Below are positions 25,385 through 34,794 of a DNA stretch of 64,000 nucleotides, in pieces. The position numbers were made by a program, and so were the translations under genes. The stretch's first letter is position 1; every line of letters begins with the position of its first letter. The notes beneath the pieces are model-generated. The model saw nothing but the letters and a program-made list of their open reading frames with translations. It was not told the DNA's origin and ran no database searches. Origin of the DNA: an uncultured Oscillospiraceae bacterium (GTDB taxonomy: Bacteria > Bacillota > Clostridia > Oscillospirales > Oscillospiraceae); contig CANQIO010000004.1 of NCBI GenBank assembly GCA_947624065.1, positions 23,776 through 87,775 of the forward strand. Reading direction: 5' to 3'.

Positions 25385-27583
25385 ATGGGGATCACATACG
25401 ACGGAGAAAAACGGATCTTTAAGCTGGATACCCCCCACACCAGCTATATCATGGGCGTGGAGGACGATTTTGGCTATCTGCTGCACTACTATTACGGCCC
25501 CCGTCTGCGGGGCATGGACGCGGCTTATCTGGCCCGGACGGCGGAGCCGCCCTATACCCCGGCCCGCAACGCCAGGGACAAGCTGAGCTTTCTGGACGCG
25601 GCCCCCTTCGAGTATCCCACCGGCGGCATTGGGGACTTCCGGGAGCACTGCCTGGAGGTGCGCACGGCGGCCGGCCATAACGCCGTGGAGGCGGGCTACC
25701 GCCGCCACAGCATCCGCAGGGGAAAGCGGGCCCTGCCGGGGCTTCCCGCCACCTTTGGGGGCGAGGGGGACTGCACGGCCCTCACGGTGACGCTGGCAGA
25801 CGACGTGCTGGGGCTGGAGATCGAGCTGGAATACACGGTGTTCGAGGATCTGGACGCCATCACCCGGAGCGTGCGGGTGCGAAACACCGGCGCGAAGGAA
25901 CCGGTGATCTATCTGACCAAGGTGCTGTCCGCCTGCCTGGACATGGACGACAGGGACTTCGATATGCTCACCCTCCACGGCTCCTGGGCCCGGGAGCGGA
26001 TCATCCAGCGCAGGCGCCTGGGCAAGGGCCGGCAGGGGGTCTTTTCCGAGCGGGGGGAGACCAGCCACCAGGAGCATCTCTTCCTGGCGCTGCTGAGCCC
26101 CGACGCCACCCAGACCGGAGGCGAGGTGTACGCCATGCACCTGGTGTATTCCGGCAACTTCGAGGCCCAGGCGGGGGTGGATCAGTTCGACCAGGTCCGG
26201 GCGGTGATGGGCCTCAGCCCCTACCACTTCTGCTGGAAGCTGGCGGCGGGGGAGAGCTTTCAGGCGCCGGAGGCGGTGATGGTCTATTCGGACCAGGGCC
26301 TGGGCGCCATGACGCGCACGTTCCATGACCTCTACCGAACCCACCTCATCCGGGGCCAGTGGAAGGACAGGATGCGGCCGGTCCTGCTCAATAGCTGGGA
26401 GGGGGCCTATTTCGACTTCGACACGGAAAAGCTCCTGGCCATGGCCCGTGCCGGGGCGGAGCTGGGGATCGAGATGCTGGTCATGGACGACGGCTGGTTC
26501 GGAGACCGGTACGACGATAACCGGGCCCTGGGCGACTGGTTCGTCAACGAGAAAAAGCTGCCCGGCGGACTGAAACGGCTGGCGGACGAGCTGAACGCCA
26601 TGGGGATGAAGCTAGGCATCTGGATGGAGCCGGAGATGGTCTCTCCGGACTCCGACCTCTGCCGGGCCCACCCGGACTGGGCCATCCAGGTCCCCGGCCG
26701 GACGGCGGGGCTGTGCCGGAACCAGTATGTGCTGGACCTGACCCGGCGGGAGGTGCTGGAATATGTGTGGGAGCGGATCGAGGCCATCCTGACCAGCGCC
26801 AACATCGAATATGTGAAATGGGACATGAACCGCCAGCTGGCGGACATGGGCAGCTTTGGACTGGACAGCGACCGGCAGGGAGAGCTCTATCACCGCTATG
26901 TGCTGGCGGTCTATGAGCTCCAGGAGCGGCTGTGCCGGCGCTTCCCCCATATCCTGCTGGAAAACTGCTCCGGCGGCGGGGCCCGGTACGATCCGGGGAT
27001 GCTCTACTACAGCCCCCAGATCTGGTGCTCCGACGACACCGACGCCATCGAACGGCTGGCCATCCAGGAGGGCACGGCGCTCATCTATCCCCTCAGCACC
27101 ATGGGCGCCCACGTCTCCGCCTGCCCCAACCACACCGTGGGCCGGACCACGCCCTTTGAGACCCGGGGCCACGTGGCCCTGGCGGGCACCTTCGGCTATG
27201 AACTGGACAGCACCAAGCTGACGGAGGAGGAGCGCTCGCTCATCCCCGGACAGGTGGCACTGTACCACCGGTTCAACGACCTCATCCGGCGGGGGGACTA
27301 TTACCGCCTGGCCTCGTGGCGGGAAAACCACGCCTATGACTGCTGGCAGGTGGTGAGCAAGGACAAGCGCACGGCGCTGGTCACCTATGTGCAGGTGCTG
27401 GCCGGGGCTAACCGCCACTCCCGGCATATCCGTCTGCAGGGGCTGGACAGCGCCGCCCGGTACCGGATCGAGGGCACGGACCAGGTCCTGGGGGGCGACA
27501 CGCTGATGTGCGGCGGACTGCCGGTGGAGCCGCTGTGGGGGGATTATCAGTCCAAACTGGTGGTTTTGCACGCGGAAGAGTAA
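25385..27583 (+). CDS. GH36 alpha-galactosidase
   Basis: A 732-residue cytoplasmic alpha-galactosidase (retaining), removing alpha-1,6-galactose from raffinose-type sugars or galacto(gluco)manno-oligosaccharides. Nucleophile Asp480 in YVKWDMNRQ and acid/base Asp550 in CSDDTDAIERL match the GH36 pattern. Other landmarks are MDDGWFG, GIWMEPEMVSPDSDL and the N-terminal beta-sandwich. AGGGAG in the end of the GH5 gene serves the ATG at 25385. No signal peptide, so it acts on imported sugars, fitting the mannan genes that follow after a terminator. Confidence 0.93.
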   Translation: MGITYDGEKRIFKLDTPHTSYIMGVEDDFGYLLHYYYGPRLRGMDAAYLARTAEPPYTPARNARDKLSFLDAAPFEYPTGGIGDFREHCLEVRTAAGHNAVEAGYRRHSIRRGKRALPGLPATFGGEGDCTALTVTLADDVLGLEIELEYTVFEDLDAITRSVRVRNTGAKEPVIYLTKVLSACLDMDDRDFDMLTLHGSWARERIIQRRRLGKGRQGVFSERGETSHQEHLFLALLSPDATQTGGEVYAMHLVYSGNFEAQAGVDQFDQVRAVMGLSPYHFCWKLAAGESFQAPEAVMVYSDQGLGAMTRTFHDLYRTHLIRGQWKDRMRPVLLNSWEGAYFDFDTEKLLAMARAGAELGIEMLVMDDGWFGDRYDDNRALGDWFVNEKKLPGGLKRLADELNAMGMKLGIWMEPEMVSPDSDLCRAHPDWAIQVPGRTAGLCRNQYVLDLTRREVLEYVWERIEAILTSANIEYVKWDMNRQLADMGSFGLDSDRQGELYHRYVLAVYELQERLCRRFPHILLENCSGGGARYDPGMLYYSPQIWCSDDTDAIERLAIQEGTALIYPLSTMGAHVSACPNHTVGRTTPFETRGHVALAGTFGYELDSTKLTEEERSLIPGQVALYHRFNDLIRRGDYYRLASWRENHAYDCWQVVSKDKRTALVTYVQVLAGANRHSRHIRLQGLDSAARYRIEGTDQVLGGDTLMCGGLPVEPLWGDYQSKLVVLHAEE

Positions 27584-27697
27584 CCAAAAGATGGAATTTA
27601 GCTTATGTTTACCTAATTAAAAACGGGAAACCGTCAAAGTGCAAAAAAAAAAAAGCAAAATTTTATTTATTCGTGCATATTTACAAATTTTGTTTTA
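27584..27697. other. AT-rich spacer before the mannan cluster
   Basis: A strikingly AT-rich stretch within GC-rich surroundings, including an A12 run (about 27644-27655), with ACGG-GAAA-CCGT as a short inverted repeat (27623-27634). No gene is supported. It probably holds control elements of the large operon. Confidence 0.5.
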
Positions 27698-27746
27698 GGG
27701 TGTTAAATTGTAATTAACAAATTGCGATTTGACGCCCTTTTCTTTT
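27698..27746 (+). terminator. intrinsic terminator after the GH36 gene
   Basis: GGGTGTTAAAT (27698-27708) pairs with ATTTGACGCCC (27727-27737) with two G-U pairs, followed by TTTTCTTTT. Confidence 0.75.
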
Positions 27747-27764
27747 AGCTAAATTAGCTAAATA
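27743..27764. repeat. tandem TTAGCTAAA motif
   Basis: Two successive near-palindromes, TTTAGCTAAA and ATTAGCTAAAT, directly behind the terminator and about 60 bases before the GH26 gene. Position and symmetry suggest a regulator site, unproven. Confidence 0.4.
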
Positions 27765-27818
27765 AGCCTAATTGGGCGGGCGGCGCACCGGCGCGCGCCC
27801 GGTATGGGGGAGAAGACC

Positions 27819-29291
27819 TTGATCCTGAGAAGATCTTTGTGCATCATTTTGGCTGCGGCCGCGCTGCTCTGCGCGGGCGGTACGGCTGGCGCGGCCCAGG
27901 AGAGCGAGGCGCAGGAAGTGGTGGGCACCTATCTGCCCGGCGAGGGCGAATGTACGGGCAACGTGAAGGCTAAAAAGGACGGGTCCGTCACCGGCTTCAA
28001 GGAGGACGGCGACGCCTGCACGGTCACGATCGACGTCCCGGAGACGGGCTTTTTCGACCTGGTGTTCATGGTGAAGGCCCAGGGCGGCTATAAGGAGAAC
28101 TATGTCTGGGCGGACGGGCAGCAGGCGGGGACGCTGGTGGCCCAGACCGGCAAAGAGGAGGACGCCGCCGTGCGCCGGGTGTATCTGGAAAAGGGCGCCC
28201 ATGAGATCACGGTGAGCAAATACTGGGGCTATATCGACTGGCTGCGGCTGACCGTGCTGGTCTCGGAGCCCTTTGACGAGAGCATATTTGACGTGTCCCC
28301 GCGCCTGGTGGACCCGGAGGCCACGGACAACGCCCGGCGGCTGTTCAGCTATCTGTGCGATGAGTACGGCAAGAGCATCCTCTCCGGCCAATACTGCGAC
28401 ACGGGGGCCAACGGCTGGGAGAACATGAAGATCGCGGAGATCAACGGCGGCAGATATCCCGCCATCCTGGGCCTGGATATGGGCTACTACTCCCAGACCG
28501 GCGTGGACCACGGCGCGTCGGTCAGCACCACGGAGCAGGCGATCGCCTATTGGGAAAAGGGCGGCATCGTCACGCTGTGCTGGCACTGGCTGGCCCCGGA
28601 GAAGTACATCTCCGGCACCTGGTACAGCGCCTTCCGGCCGGAGGAGTGCGACATGGACCTGACGGCCATCATGAACGGCAAGGACGAGGAGGGGCTGGCC
28701 CTGCTGAAAAAGGACATCGGCAACATCGCCGTCCAGCTGCAGGCCATGCAGGAGGCGGGCGTGCCCATCCTGTGGCGGCCCCTGCACGAGGCCTCCGGCG
28801 GCTGGTTCTGGTGGGGCGCGGAAGGGCCGGATACATATAAGAAGCTCTACATCATGCTCTACGACATGCTGACCAACGAGTACGGCCTGCACAACCTGAT
28901 CTGGGTCTGGAACGGCCAGGACAAGGACTGGTATCCCGGGGACGAGTATGTGGACATCATCGGCATGGACATCTATGCCGGCGAGCATGTCTACACCTCC
29001 CAGATCGACCAGTTTTTGCTCAACCACAGCTGTTCGCCCGGCAGCAAGATGGTGGTGCTCAGTGAGAACGGCACCATGATCGACCCGGACCTGGCGGTGC
29101 GGGACCGGGCCATGTGGGGCTTTTTCTGCACCTGGAGCGGGGAGTTCGTGCTCAACGACGGGGTGCGCAAGACCTATTCCGAGCGGTATACCGACGCGCA
29201 GATGCTCACCAAGGTCTATAACAGCGACATCGTCATCACCCGGGACGAGCTGCCGGATCTGCTGACCTATCCCATAAAGGACGGCGGCTGA
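27819..29291 (+). CDS. secreted GH26 beta-mannanase with N-terminal CBM35-like module
   Basis: A 490-residue secreted endo-mannanase. Signal peptide LRRSLCIILAAAALLCAGGTAGAAQ; a beta-sandwich of the CBM35 type (about residues 35-150; TVTIDVPETGFFDLVFMV ... EITVSKYWGYIDWLRLTV); then a GH26 barrel. Active-site glutamates are Glu324 (WRPLHEASGGWFWWG) and Glu416 (VLSENG). TTG 27819 is chosen because GGGGGAG lies 6 bases upstream; ATG 27804 in frame has no ribosome site. It opens a 20-kb run of same-strand genes and would start extracellular attack on mannan. TGATG overlap with the following DUF624 gene. Confidence 0.92.
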   Translation: MILRRSLCIILAAAALLCAGGTAGAAQESEAQEVVGTYLPGEGECTGNVKAKKDGSVTGFKEDGDACTVTIDVPETGFFDLVFMVKAQGGYKENYVWADGQQAGTLVAQTGKEEDAAVRRVYLEKGAHEITVSKYWGYIDWLRLTVLVSEPFDESIFDVSPRLVDPEATDNARRLFSYLCDEYGKSILSGQYCDTGANGWENMKIAEINGGRYPAILGLDMGYYSQTGVDHGASVSTTEQAIAYWEKGGIVTLCWHWLAPEKYISGTWYSAFRPEECDMDLTAIMNGKDEEGLALLKKDIGNIAVQLQAMQEAGVPILWRPLHEASGGWFWWGAEGPDTYKKLYIMLYDMLTNEYGLHNLIWVWNGQDKDWYPGDEYVDIIGMDIYAGEHVYTSQIDQFLLNHSCSPGSKMVVLSENGTMIDPDLAVRDRAMWGFFCTWSGEFVLNDGVRKTYSERYTDAQMLTKVYNSDIVITRDELPDLLTYPIKDGG

Positions 29292-29929
29292 TGCTGAGAA
29301 AATGGCTGGACGTGGAGGGGCCGGTGATCGGCTTTCTGGACAAGGCGGGGGAGCTCATCGCGCTCAGCGCGCTATGGCTTCTCGGCTGTCTGCCGGTGGT
29401 GACGGTATCGACCTCCACGGCTGCGCTCTATTACGCGGTGATGAAAACGGTCCGCCGGAGCCGGGGCCGCGCCGCGGGGGAGTTCTGGCGCAGCTACCGG
29501 GCCAACCTGGGCCGGGGCATAGCGGCGGGACTGCCGCTGCTGGCGCTGGGGGCGCTGCTGGCACTGGACGCGGCCATCCTGCTGCGGCAGGAGCGGGCGC
29601 TGCACACCGGGGCGGTGATCGTGCTGGCGGTGATATTGGCGGCTTTGGCGGTGTATGTGGGGCCGGTGCTGTCCCGGTTCTCCGTGAAGGTGACCCAGGT
29701 CTGGCGGCTGGCGTTTTTGATGGCGGTGCGGTTTTGGTACTGGACCGCCGCGATCCTCATCCTGGCGGGCCTGGCGGCGGCTCTGCAGTTTTACGTGCTG
29801 CCGGTGCCGACAGTGCTCATCCTGCCGGGGGCGGGATGCCTGGCGGCGACCTTCCCGATAGAGAAGGCACTGCGCGCGTATATGCCGCCCAAAGAAGAGG
29901 GCGACGATGCATGGTATTACGAAAGTTGA
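29291..29929 (+). CDS. DUF624 (YesL-like) membrane protein
   Basis: A 212-residue membrane protein with about five hydrophobic segments. The N-terminal block ALWLLGCLPVVTVSTSTAALYYAVMK is the signature of DUF624/YesL, small proteins regularly found beside ABC sugar importers in Firmicutes, with unknown molecular function. It starts in a TGATG overlap with the mannanase stop. A second member of the same family lies at 44970-45659 beside the second binding protein, so each importer half of this cluster has one. Confidence 0.85.
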   Translation: MLRKWLDVEGPVIGFLDKAGELIALSALWLLGCLPVVTVSTSTAALYYAVMKTVRRSRGRAAGEFWRSYRANLGRGIAAGLPLLALGALLALDAAILLRQERALHTGAVIVLAVILAALAVYVGPVLSRFSVKVTQVWRLAFLMAVRFWYWTAAILILAGLAAALQFYVLPVPTVLILPGAGCLAATFPIEKALRAYMPPKEEGDDAWYYES

Positions 29930-29948
29930 TCATAAAAGGGGCGTGACG

Positions 29949-32900
29949 ATGACGAGAAGGAAGAAAACAGCGGGACGGATGGCGGGCGTCCTGGCGGTGG
30001 TGCTGGCGCTGACGGCGGCACTGCCGGCAGGCATGCCAGCTCTGGCGGCCACGGACCAGTCCCGCAGCGAGTATGAGGAGCTGGTCAGCGAGTATGCCGT
30101 GTCCGCCGACAAGCTGGACTACAAGGACTATCTCCTTCAGCAGGCCGGGCAGGACCGGCCGGACGCGGAGATCGGGATCGACGCCGGCGATTATGTCCGC
30201 TATGAGGAGGCCGATTCCGCCGCTCAGCCGGAGATCCGTTCCAACTTTGCGGGCATGGCGGGCGAGAGCGTCCTCACGGCGGAGAACTCGCTCATCGAGT
30301 TCACCTTCGATGTGGAGCGGGAGGGGTATTACGACCTCTCGCTGCTCTATTATCCGGTGGCGGGAAAGAACTCTGCCATCCAGCGCAGCATCTTTTTGGA
30401 CGGCGAGCTGCCCTATGAAGAACTGTCCCTGGTGGAGTTCCAGCGGGTGTGGACCTGCGAGGTCACGGATGCCTATACCGACGCCAACGGCGTGGAGGTG
30501 CTGTCCTGGGCCAAGGACAACCAGGGCAACGACCTTAAGCCCTCCATGGCGGAGGCCCCCGAGTGGGTGGAGAGCTATGTCTACGACAGCCAGGGCTATG
30601 TGACCACGCCTCTGGCGCTGTACCTCACCGCCGGGGAGCACACCCTCACCCTGACGGGACTGCGGGAGCCCATGCTGCTGCGGAAGGTGGAGCTGTCCAA
30701 CCGGGACACCGTGCTGCCATACGCGGATGTGAAGGCGTCCGACGACGCCAAGGGCTATGCCGACACCTCCGGCCAGATGATCCGCATCGAGGCGGAGAAC
30801 ACGGCCAAGACATCCTCTCCCATGCTCTATGCCCTGCAGGACCAGAGCTCGCCCGCCGTGTATCCTGCCAGCCCCAAGGCGCTGCTCAACAACACCATCG
30901 GCGGCAACGGCTGGAAGCTGAACGGCCAGTGGATGGAGTGGGATTTCACCGTGGAGCAGAGCGGATACTACAACATCGCCCTGTTCGACAAGCAGAACTT
31001 CGTCAAGGGCATCTATGTGTCCCGGCGCATCTCCATCGACGGCGAGGTCCCCTTCCAGGAGATGGAGGATTACGGCTTTACATACGGCTCCGGCTGGCGC
31101 CAGGATGTGCTCAGCGACAGCGAGGGCCAGCCCTATTCGTTCTATCTGGAGGCCGGGGAGCACACCCTGCGTATGGAGGTGGTCCTGGGCAAGTTCGCGG
31201 ACATCATCAGCTCTGTCCAGGACTGCGTGACCCAGCTCAACGCCATCTACCGCAGCGTCATCCGCATCACAGGCGTCTCCCCGGACCGGTACAGGGACTA
31301 TGAGATCGAGCAGTCCCTGCCGGAGCTGGAGGGAGAGCTGATCGCGGTCAAGGACGAGCTGGACGACGCCATCGCCCGCCTGCGGGCCCTGATCGGCGAG
31401 AACAGCGACAAGGAGAGCGTGCTCATCACCATGAGCGACCAGCTGGGCGAGCTCATCTACGACCAGGAGCGGTTCACCGAGGTCATCAGCGCCTACAAGG
31501 TGAACATGCGCGCCACGGCAACCTGGATCACCCAGGTCATCGACCAGCCTTTGCAGCTGGACCGCATCTATGTCTACTCCCCCGACACCGCGGTGAAGGC
31601 GGAGAACACCGGCTTCTTCCCCTCCCTGTGGCATGAGCTGAAGCGGCTCTTCTATTCCTTCGTCATCGACTACAACCAGATCGGCGATGTGAGCAGCGGC
31701 GATGACGCCACCGCCATCACCCTCTGGATCGGCACCGGCCGCGACCAGGCCAACATCATCAAGGCCCTCATCGACTCCACGTTCACCCCCGAGTCCAACA
31801 TCAACGTGAACGTGCAGCTGGTGGATATGAACACGCTCCTGCGGGCCACGCTGGCCGGCGAGGGGCCGGACGTGGCCATCCAAGTGCCCAATACCAACGG
31901 CATCGCGGGCGCGGTGCTGACCACCGGCAACGACACCGCCGTCAACTACGGCATCCGAAACGCCGTACTGAATCTGCGGCAGTTCGATGACTATGACGAG
32001 GTGGCGGCCCGGTTCTCTCCCAGCGCCATGGTGCAGCTGGAGTTCTACGGCAAAACCTACGGCCTGCCGGAGACCCAGACCTTCCCCATGCTGTTCTACC
32101 GCAAGGACATCCTGGCGGAGCTGGGCATGGAGGTGCCCCAGACCTGGGACGACGTGAAGGTGGCCATGACGGTGCTGGCCAAGAACCAGATGGAGTTCGG
32201 CATGCTCCCCACGGAGCAGATCTTCGCCATGCTCCTGTACCAGAACGGCGGGGCCTACTATAACGAGGAGGGCAGCGTGTCCGCCCTGGATTCGGAAGAA
32301 GCCGTCAACACCTTCAAACAGTACTGCGAGTATTACACCGATTACAAACTGGACAAAGAGACCAGCGTGGAGCAGCGCTTCCGTACAGGCGAGTGCCCCA
32401 TCATCATCAGCGACTATACGCTGTACAACAACCTGCAGGTCTCCGCACCGGATATCGACGGGCTGTGGGGCATCGCCCCGGTGCCTGGCACGCGGATGGC
32501 GGACGGGTCCATCGACCGGTCCGTGGGCTCCACGGGCCTGACCAGCCTGATCATGTCGGCCACCGAGGAACCGGACGCCTGCTGGGAATTTTTGAAGTGG
32601 TGGACCTCCGCTTCCACCCAGACCAGCTTCGGCTATGAGATGGAGAGCCTGCAGGGCGAGGCGGGCCGTGTGCCCACCGCCAACCTGGAGGCCTTCGGGA
32701 ACATCGCCTGGAAGGCGTCGGACATGGAGGCGCTGCTGGAGCAGTACCAGTGGGTGCGTGGCATCCCCCAGGTGCCGGGCGGATATTACTCCTGGCGTAA
32801 CGTGAACAACGCCTTCTATACCGTGACCACCGACACGGACTTTGCTTCGCCCCGTGAGGAGCTGATGGACAAGGTGGTGCTCATCAACACGGAGCTGCAA

Positions 32901-32957
32901 TACAAGTGGGAAGAGTTCGGACTGATCAGCAAGCAGACGGGAGGTGAGGAGCCGTGA
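29949..32957 (+). CDS. giant (1002-residue) ABC solute-binding protein with two N-terminal jelly-roll modules
   Basis: Signal peptide of about 35 residues ending PALA-ATD, with no cysteine and hence no lipobox. Residues about 70-255 and 275-415 are two beta-sandwich regions (FDVEREGYYDLSLLYYP ... and MIRIEAEN...VEQSGYYNIALFDK), similar in style to carbohydrate-binding modules of the CBM35 type. About 420-580 is helical. From about 585 to the end is a family-1 solute-binding domain (ITLWIGTGRDQANII, EGPDVAIQVPN, YGLPETQTFPMLFYRKD). It is more than twice the usual size of such proteins. ATG 29949 is preferred over an in-frame ATG at 29907 inside the preceding gene. Its stop overlaps the permease start (GTGA). 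It would catch mannan-type oligosaccharides, possibly while holding the polymer through the extra modules. Confidence 0.88.
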   Translation: MTRRKKTAGRMAGVLAVVLALTAALPAGMPALAATDQSRSEYEELVSEYAVSADKLDYKDYLLQQAGQDRPDAEIGIDAGDYVRYEEADSAAQPEIRSNFAGMAGESVLTAENSLIEFTFDVEREGYYDLSLLYYPVAGKNSAIQRSIFLDGELPYEELSLVEFQRVWTCEVTDAYTDANGVEVLSWAKDNQGNDLKPSMAEAPEWVESYVYDSQGYVTTPLALYLTAGEHTLTLTGLREPMLLRKVELSNRDTVLPYADVKASDDAKGYADTSGQMIRIEAENTAKTSSPMLYALQDQSSPAVYPASPKALLNNTIGGNGWKLNGQWMEWDFTVEQSGYYNIALFDKQNFVKGIYVSRRISIDGEVPFQEMEDYGFTYGSGWRQDVLSDSEGQPYSFYLEAGEHTLRMEVVLGKFADIISSVQDCVTQLNAIYRSVIRITGVSPDRYRDYEIEQSLPELEGELIAVKDELDDAIARLRALIGENSDKESVLITMSDQLGELIYDQERFTEVISAYKVNMRATATWITQVIDQPLQLDRIYVYSPDTAVKAENTGFFPSLWHELKRLFYSFVIDYNQIGDVSSGDDATAITLWIGTGRDQANIIKALIDSTFTPESNINVNVQLVDMNTLLRATLAGEGPDVAIQVPNTNGIAGAVLTTGNDTAVNYGIRNAVLNLRQFDDYDEVAARFSPSAMVQLEFYGKTYGLPETQTFPMLFYRKDILAELGMEVPQTWDDVKVAMTVLAKNQMEFGMLPTEQIFAMLLYQNGGAYYNEEGSVSALDSEEAVNTFKQYCEYYTDYKLDKETSVEQRFRTGECPIIISDYTLYNNLQVSAPDIDGLWGIAPVPGTRMADGSIDRSVGSTGLTSLIMSATEEPDACWEFLKWWTSASTQTSFGYEMESLQGEAGRVPTANLEAFGNIAWKASDMEALLEQYQWVRGIPQVPGGYYSWRNVNNAFYTVTTDTDFASPREELMDKVVLINTELQYKWEEFGLISKQTGGEEP

Positions 32958-33901
32958 ATGAAGTGAAACAGCTCGGGAGGGTCAAACCCATGCAGGAGCC
33001 GCGCACCCTGGAGAAGAAGAGGCGGCTGCTGCCCAAAAACACCGCCATCTACCTGATGCTGGCGCCGTATTTCATCCTGTTCACCCTGTTCACCGTTTTG
33101 CCGGTGCTGGCCTCCATCGTGCTGAGCTTTACGGACTTCAACATGCTGGAGTGGCCTCACTTCGTGGGCTGGACCAACTACATCCGGCTGCTGGTCAACG
33201 ACGACCTGTTCATCGTGGCGCTGAAAAACACCCTGCTGTTCGCGGTGATCACAGGCCCCATCAGCTATCTGATGTGCCTGCTGTTCGCGTGGGTCATCAA
33301 CGAGTTCAAGGGCAAGCTGCGGGCGTTCCTGACGCTGATCTTCTATGCCCCGTCCATCTGCGGCAACGCCTACATGATCTGGCAGATCATCCTCACCGGC
33401 GACCGCTATGGCTACCTGAACGGCCTGCTGCTGAAATGGGACATCATCAACGAGGCCATCATCTGGATGAAGACGGAGAAGTACGTGCTGCCGCTGCTGA
33501 TCGTGGTGCAGCTGTGGCTGAGCTTGGGCACGGGCTTTTTGTCCTTCATCGCCGGCCTGCAGACCGTGGACAAGAGCCTGTACGAGGCGGGCGCGCTGGA
33601 CGGCATCAAGAACCGCTGGCAGGAGCTTTGGTTCATCACCCTGCCGGCCATGAAGCCCCAGCTGATGTTCGGCGCGGTCATGCAGATCACCCAGTCCTTC
33701 GCCATCGCGGACATCTCCATCCAACTGGCCGGCAACCCGTCGGTGAACTACGCCGGCTCCACCGTGGTCACGCACCTGCTGGATTACGGCACGGTACGAT
33801 TTGAGATGGGTTACGCCTCCGCCATCGCCACGATCCTGTTCTTGCTGATGGTGGGCACCAACAAGCTGGTGCAGCGGCTGCTCAGAAGGGTAGGCGAGTG
33901 A
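32954..33901 (+). CDS. ABC sugar permease 1A, MalF/UgpA-type
   Basis: A 315-residue permease with a cytoplasmic N-tail (EKKRRLLPKN), six helices and the EAA loop YEAGALDGIKNRWQELWFITLPAMKP near residue 215. The GTG start overlaps the binding-protein stop, indicating coupled translation. Partner of the next gene. Confidence 0.92.
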   Translation: MNEVKQLGRVKPMQEPRTLEKKRRLLPKNTAIYLMLAPYFILFTLFTVLPVLASIVLSFTDFNMLEWPHFVGWTNYIRLLVNDDLFIVALKNTLLFAVITGPISYLMCLLFAWVINEFKGKLRAFLTLIFYAPSICGNAYMIWQIILTGDRYGYLNGLLLKWDIINEAIIWMKTEKYVLPLLIVVQLWLSLGTGFLSFIAGLQTVDKSLYEAGALDGIKNRWQELWFITLPAMKPQLMFGAVMQITQSFAIADISIQLAGNPSVNYAGSTVVTHLLDYGTVRFEMGYASAIATILFLLMVGTNKLVQRLLRRVGE

Positions 33902-33902
33902 G

Positions 33903-34781
33903 ATGAAAAAACTTCGCCACCTTTTCCGCCACAGGAAAAACCGCAAGCTCAACCGTTCGCCTGCGGGCAACGCGCTGCTGTTTTTCCTCATGGGCATTTT
34001 CGGCGTGCTGATGGCCGTGCCTCTGGTGATGATCGTCAACAACGCCCTCAAACCGCTGGACGAGCTGTTCCAGTATCCGCCCAAGCTGTTCGTGCGCAAC
34101 CCGACTCTGAACAACTTCGTGGACCTGTTCGTGGCCATGAACTCCTCTTGGGTGCCGTTTTCCCGGTACGTGCTCAACACGGTCATCATCACCGCGGGCG
34201 GCACGGTGGGGCACGTGATCCTGGCCTCCATGGCGGCGTATCCCCTGTCCAAGCACGAGTTCAAGGGCAAGAACCTGCTGTTCAGCATGGTGGTGCTGTC
34301 CATGATGTTCTCCTGGACGGTCACCCAGATCCCCAACTACATGATCATCTCCTGGCTGCACATCAACAACACCTACTGGGCCCTTATCCTGCCCGCCTGC
34401 TCCTTCGGCATGGGCCTTTACCTCATGAAGCAGTTCATGGACCAGCTCCCCAACGCGCTCATGGAGTCCGCCCGGCTGGACGGCGCCGGGGAGTTTCGGG
34501 TGTTCTTCCGCATCGTGATGCCCAACGTCAAGCCCGCGTGGCTGACGCTGGCCATCTTCCAGTTCCAGCAGATGTGGGGCAACACGGGCTATATGTTCCT
34601 GCGGGACGAGGAGCTCAAGCCCCTGCAGTACTCCCTGCAGCAGATCGCCGCGGGCGGTACGGCACGGGCCGGCGCCAGCGCGGCGGTGACGTTCATCATC
34701 GCGGCGATCCCCATCATCTTCTTCCTCATCTGCCAGAGCAACGTGCTGGAGACCATGACCACCTCCGGCATGAAGGAATAA
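33903..34781 (+). CDS. ABC sugar permease 1B, MalG/UgpE-type
   Basis: A 292-residue permease with EAA loop MESARLDGAGEFRVFFRIVMPNVKP near residue 185. It starts one base after the previous stop. The helix pattern and length are normal for the family. Together with 1A it forms the channel for the giant binding protein. Confidence 0.92.
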   Translation: MKKLRHLFRHRKNRKLNRSPAGNALLFFLMGIFGVLMAVPLVMIVNNALKPLDELFQYPPKLFVRNPTLNNFVDLFVAMNSSWVPFSRYVLNTVIITAGGTVGHVILASMAAYPLSKHEFKGKNLLFSMVVLSMMFSWTVTQIPNYMIISWLHINNTYWALILPACSFGMGLYLMKQFMDQLPNALMESARLDGAGEFRVFFRIVMPNVKPAWLTLAIFQFQQMWGNTGYMFLRDEELKPLQYSLQQIAAGGTARAGASAAVTFIIAAIPIIFFLICQSNVLETMTTSGMKE

Positions 34782-34794
34782 GGAGGGCGGAAGG

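Noticed and set aside
29817..32900. Long minus-strand frame opposite the giant binding protein
   Set aside because: Shadow of a gene with clear signal peptide and solute-binding motifs on the + strand.
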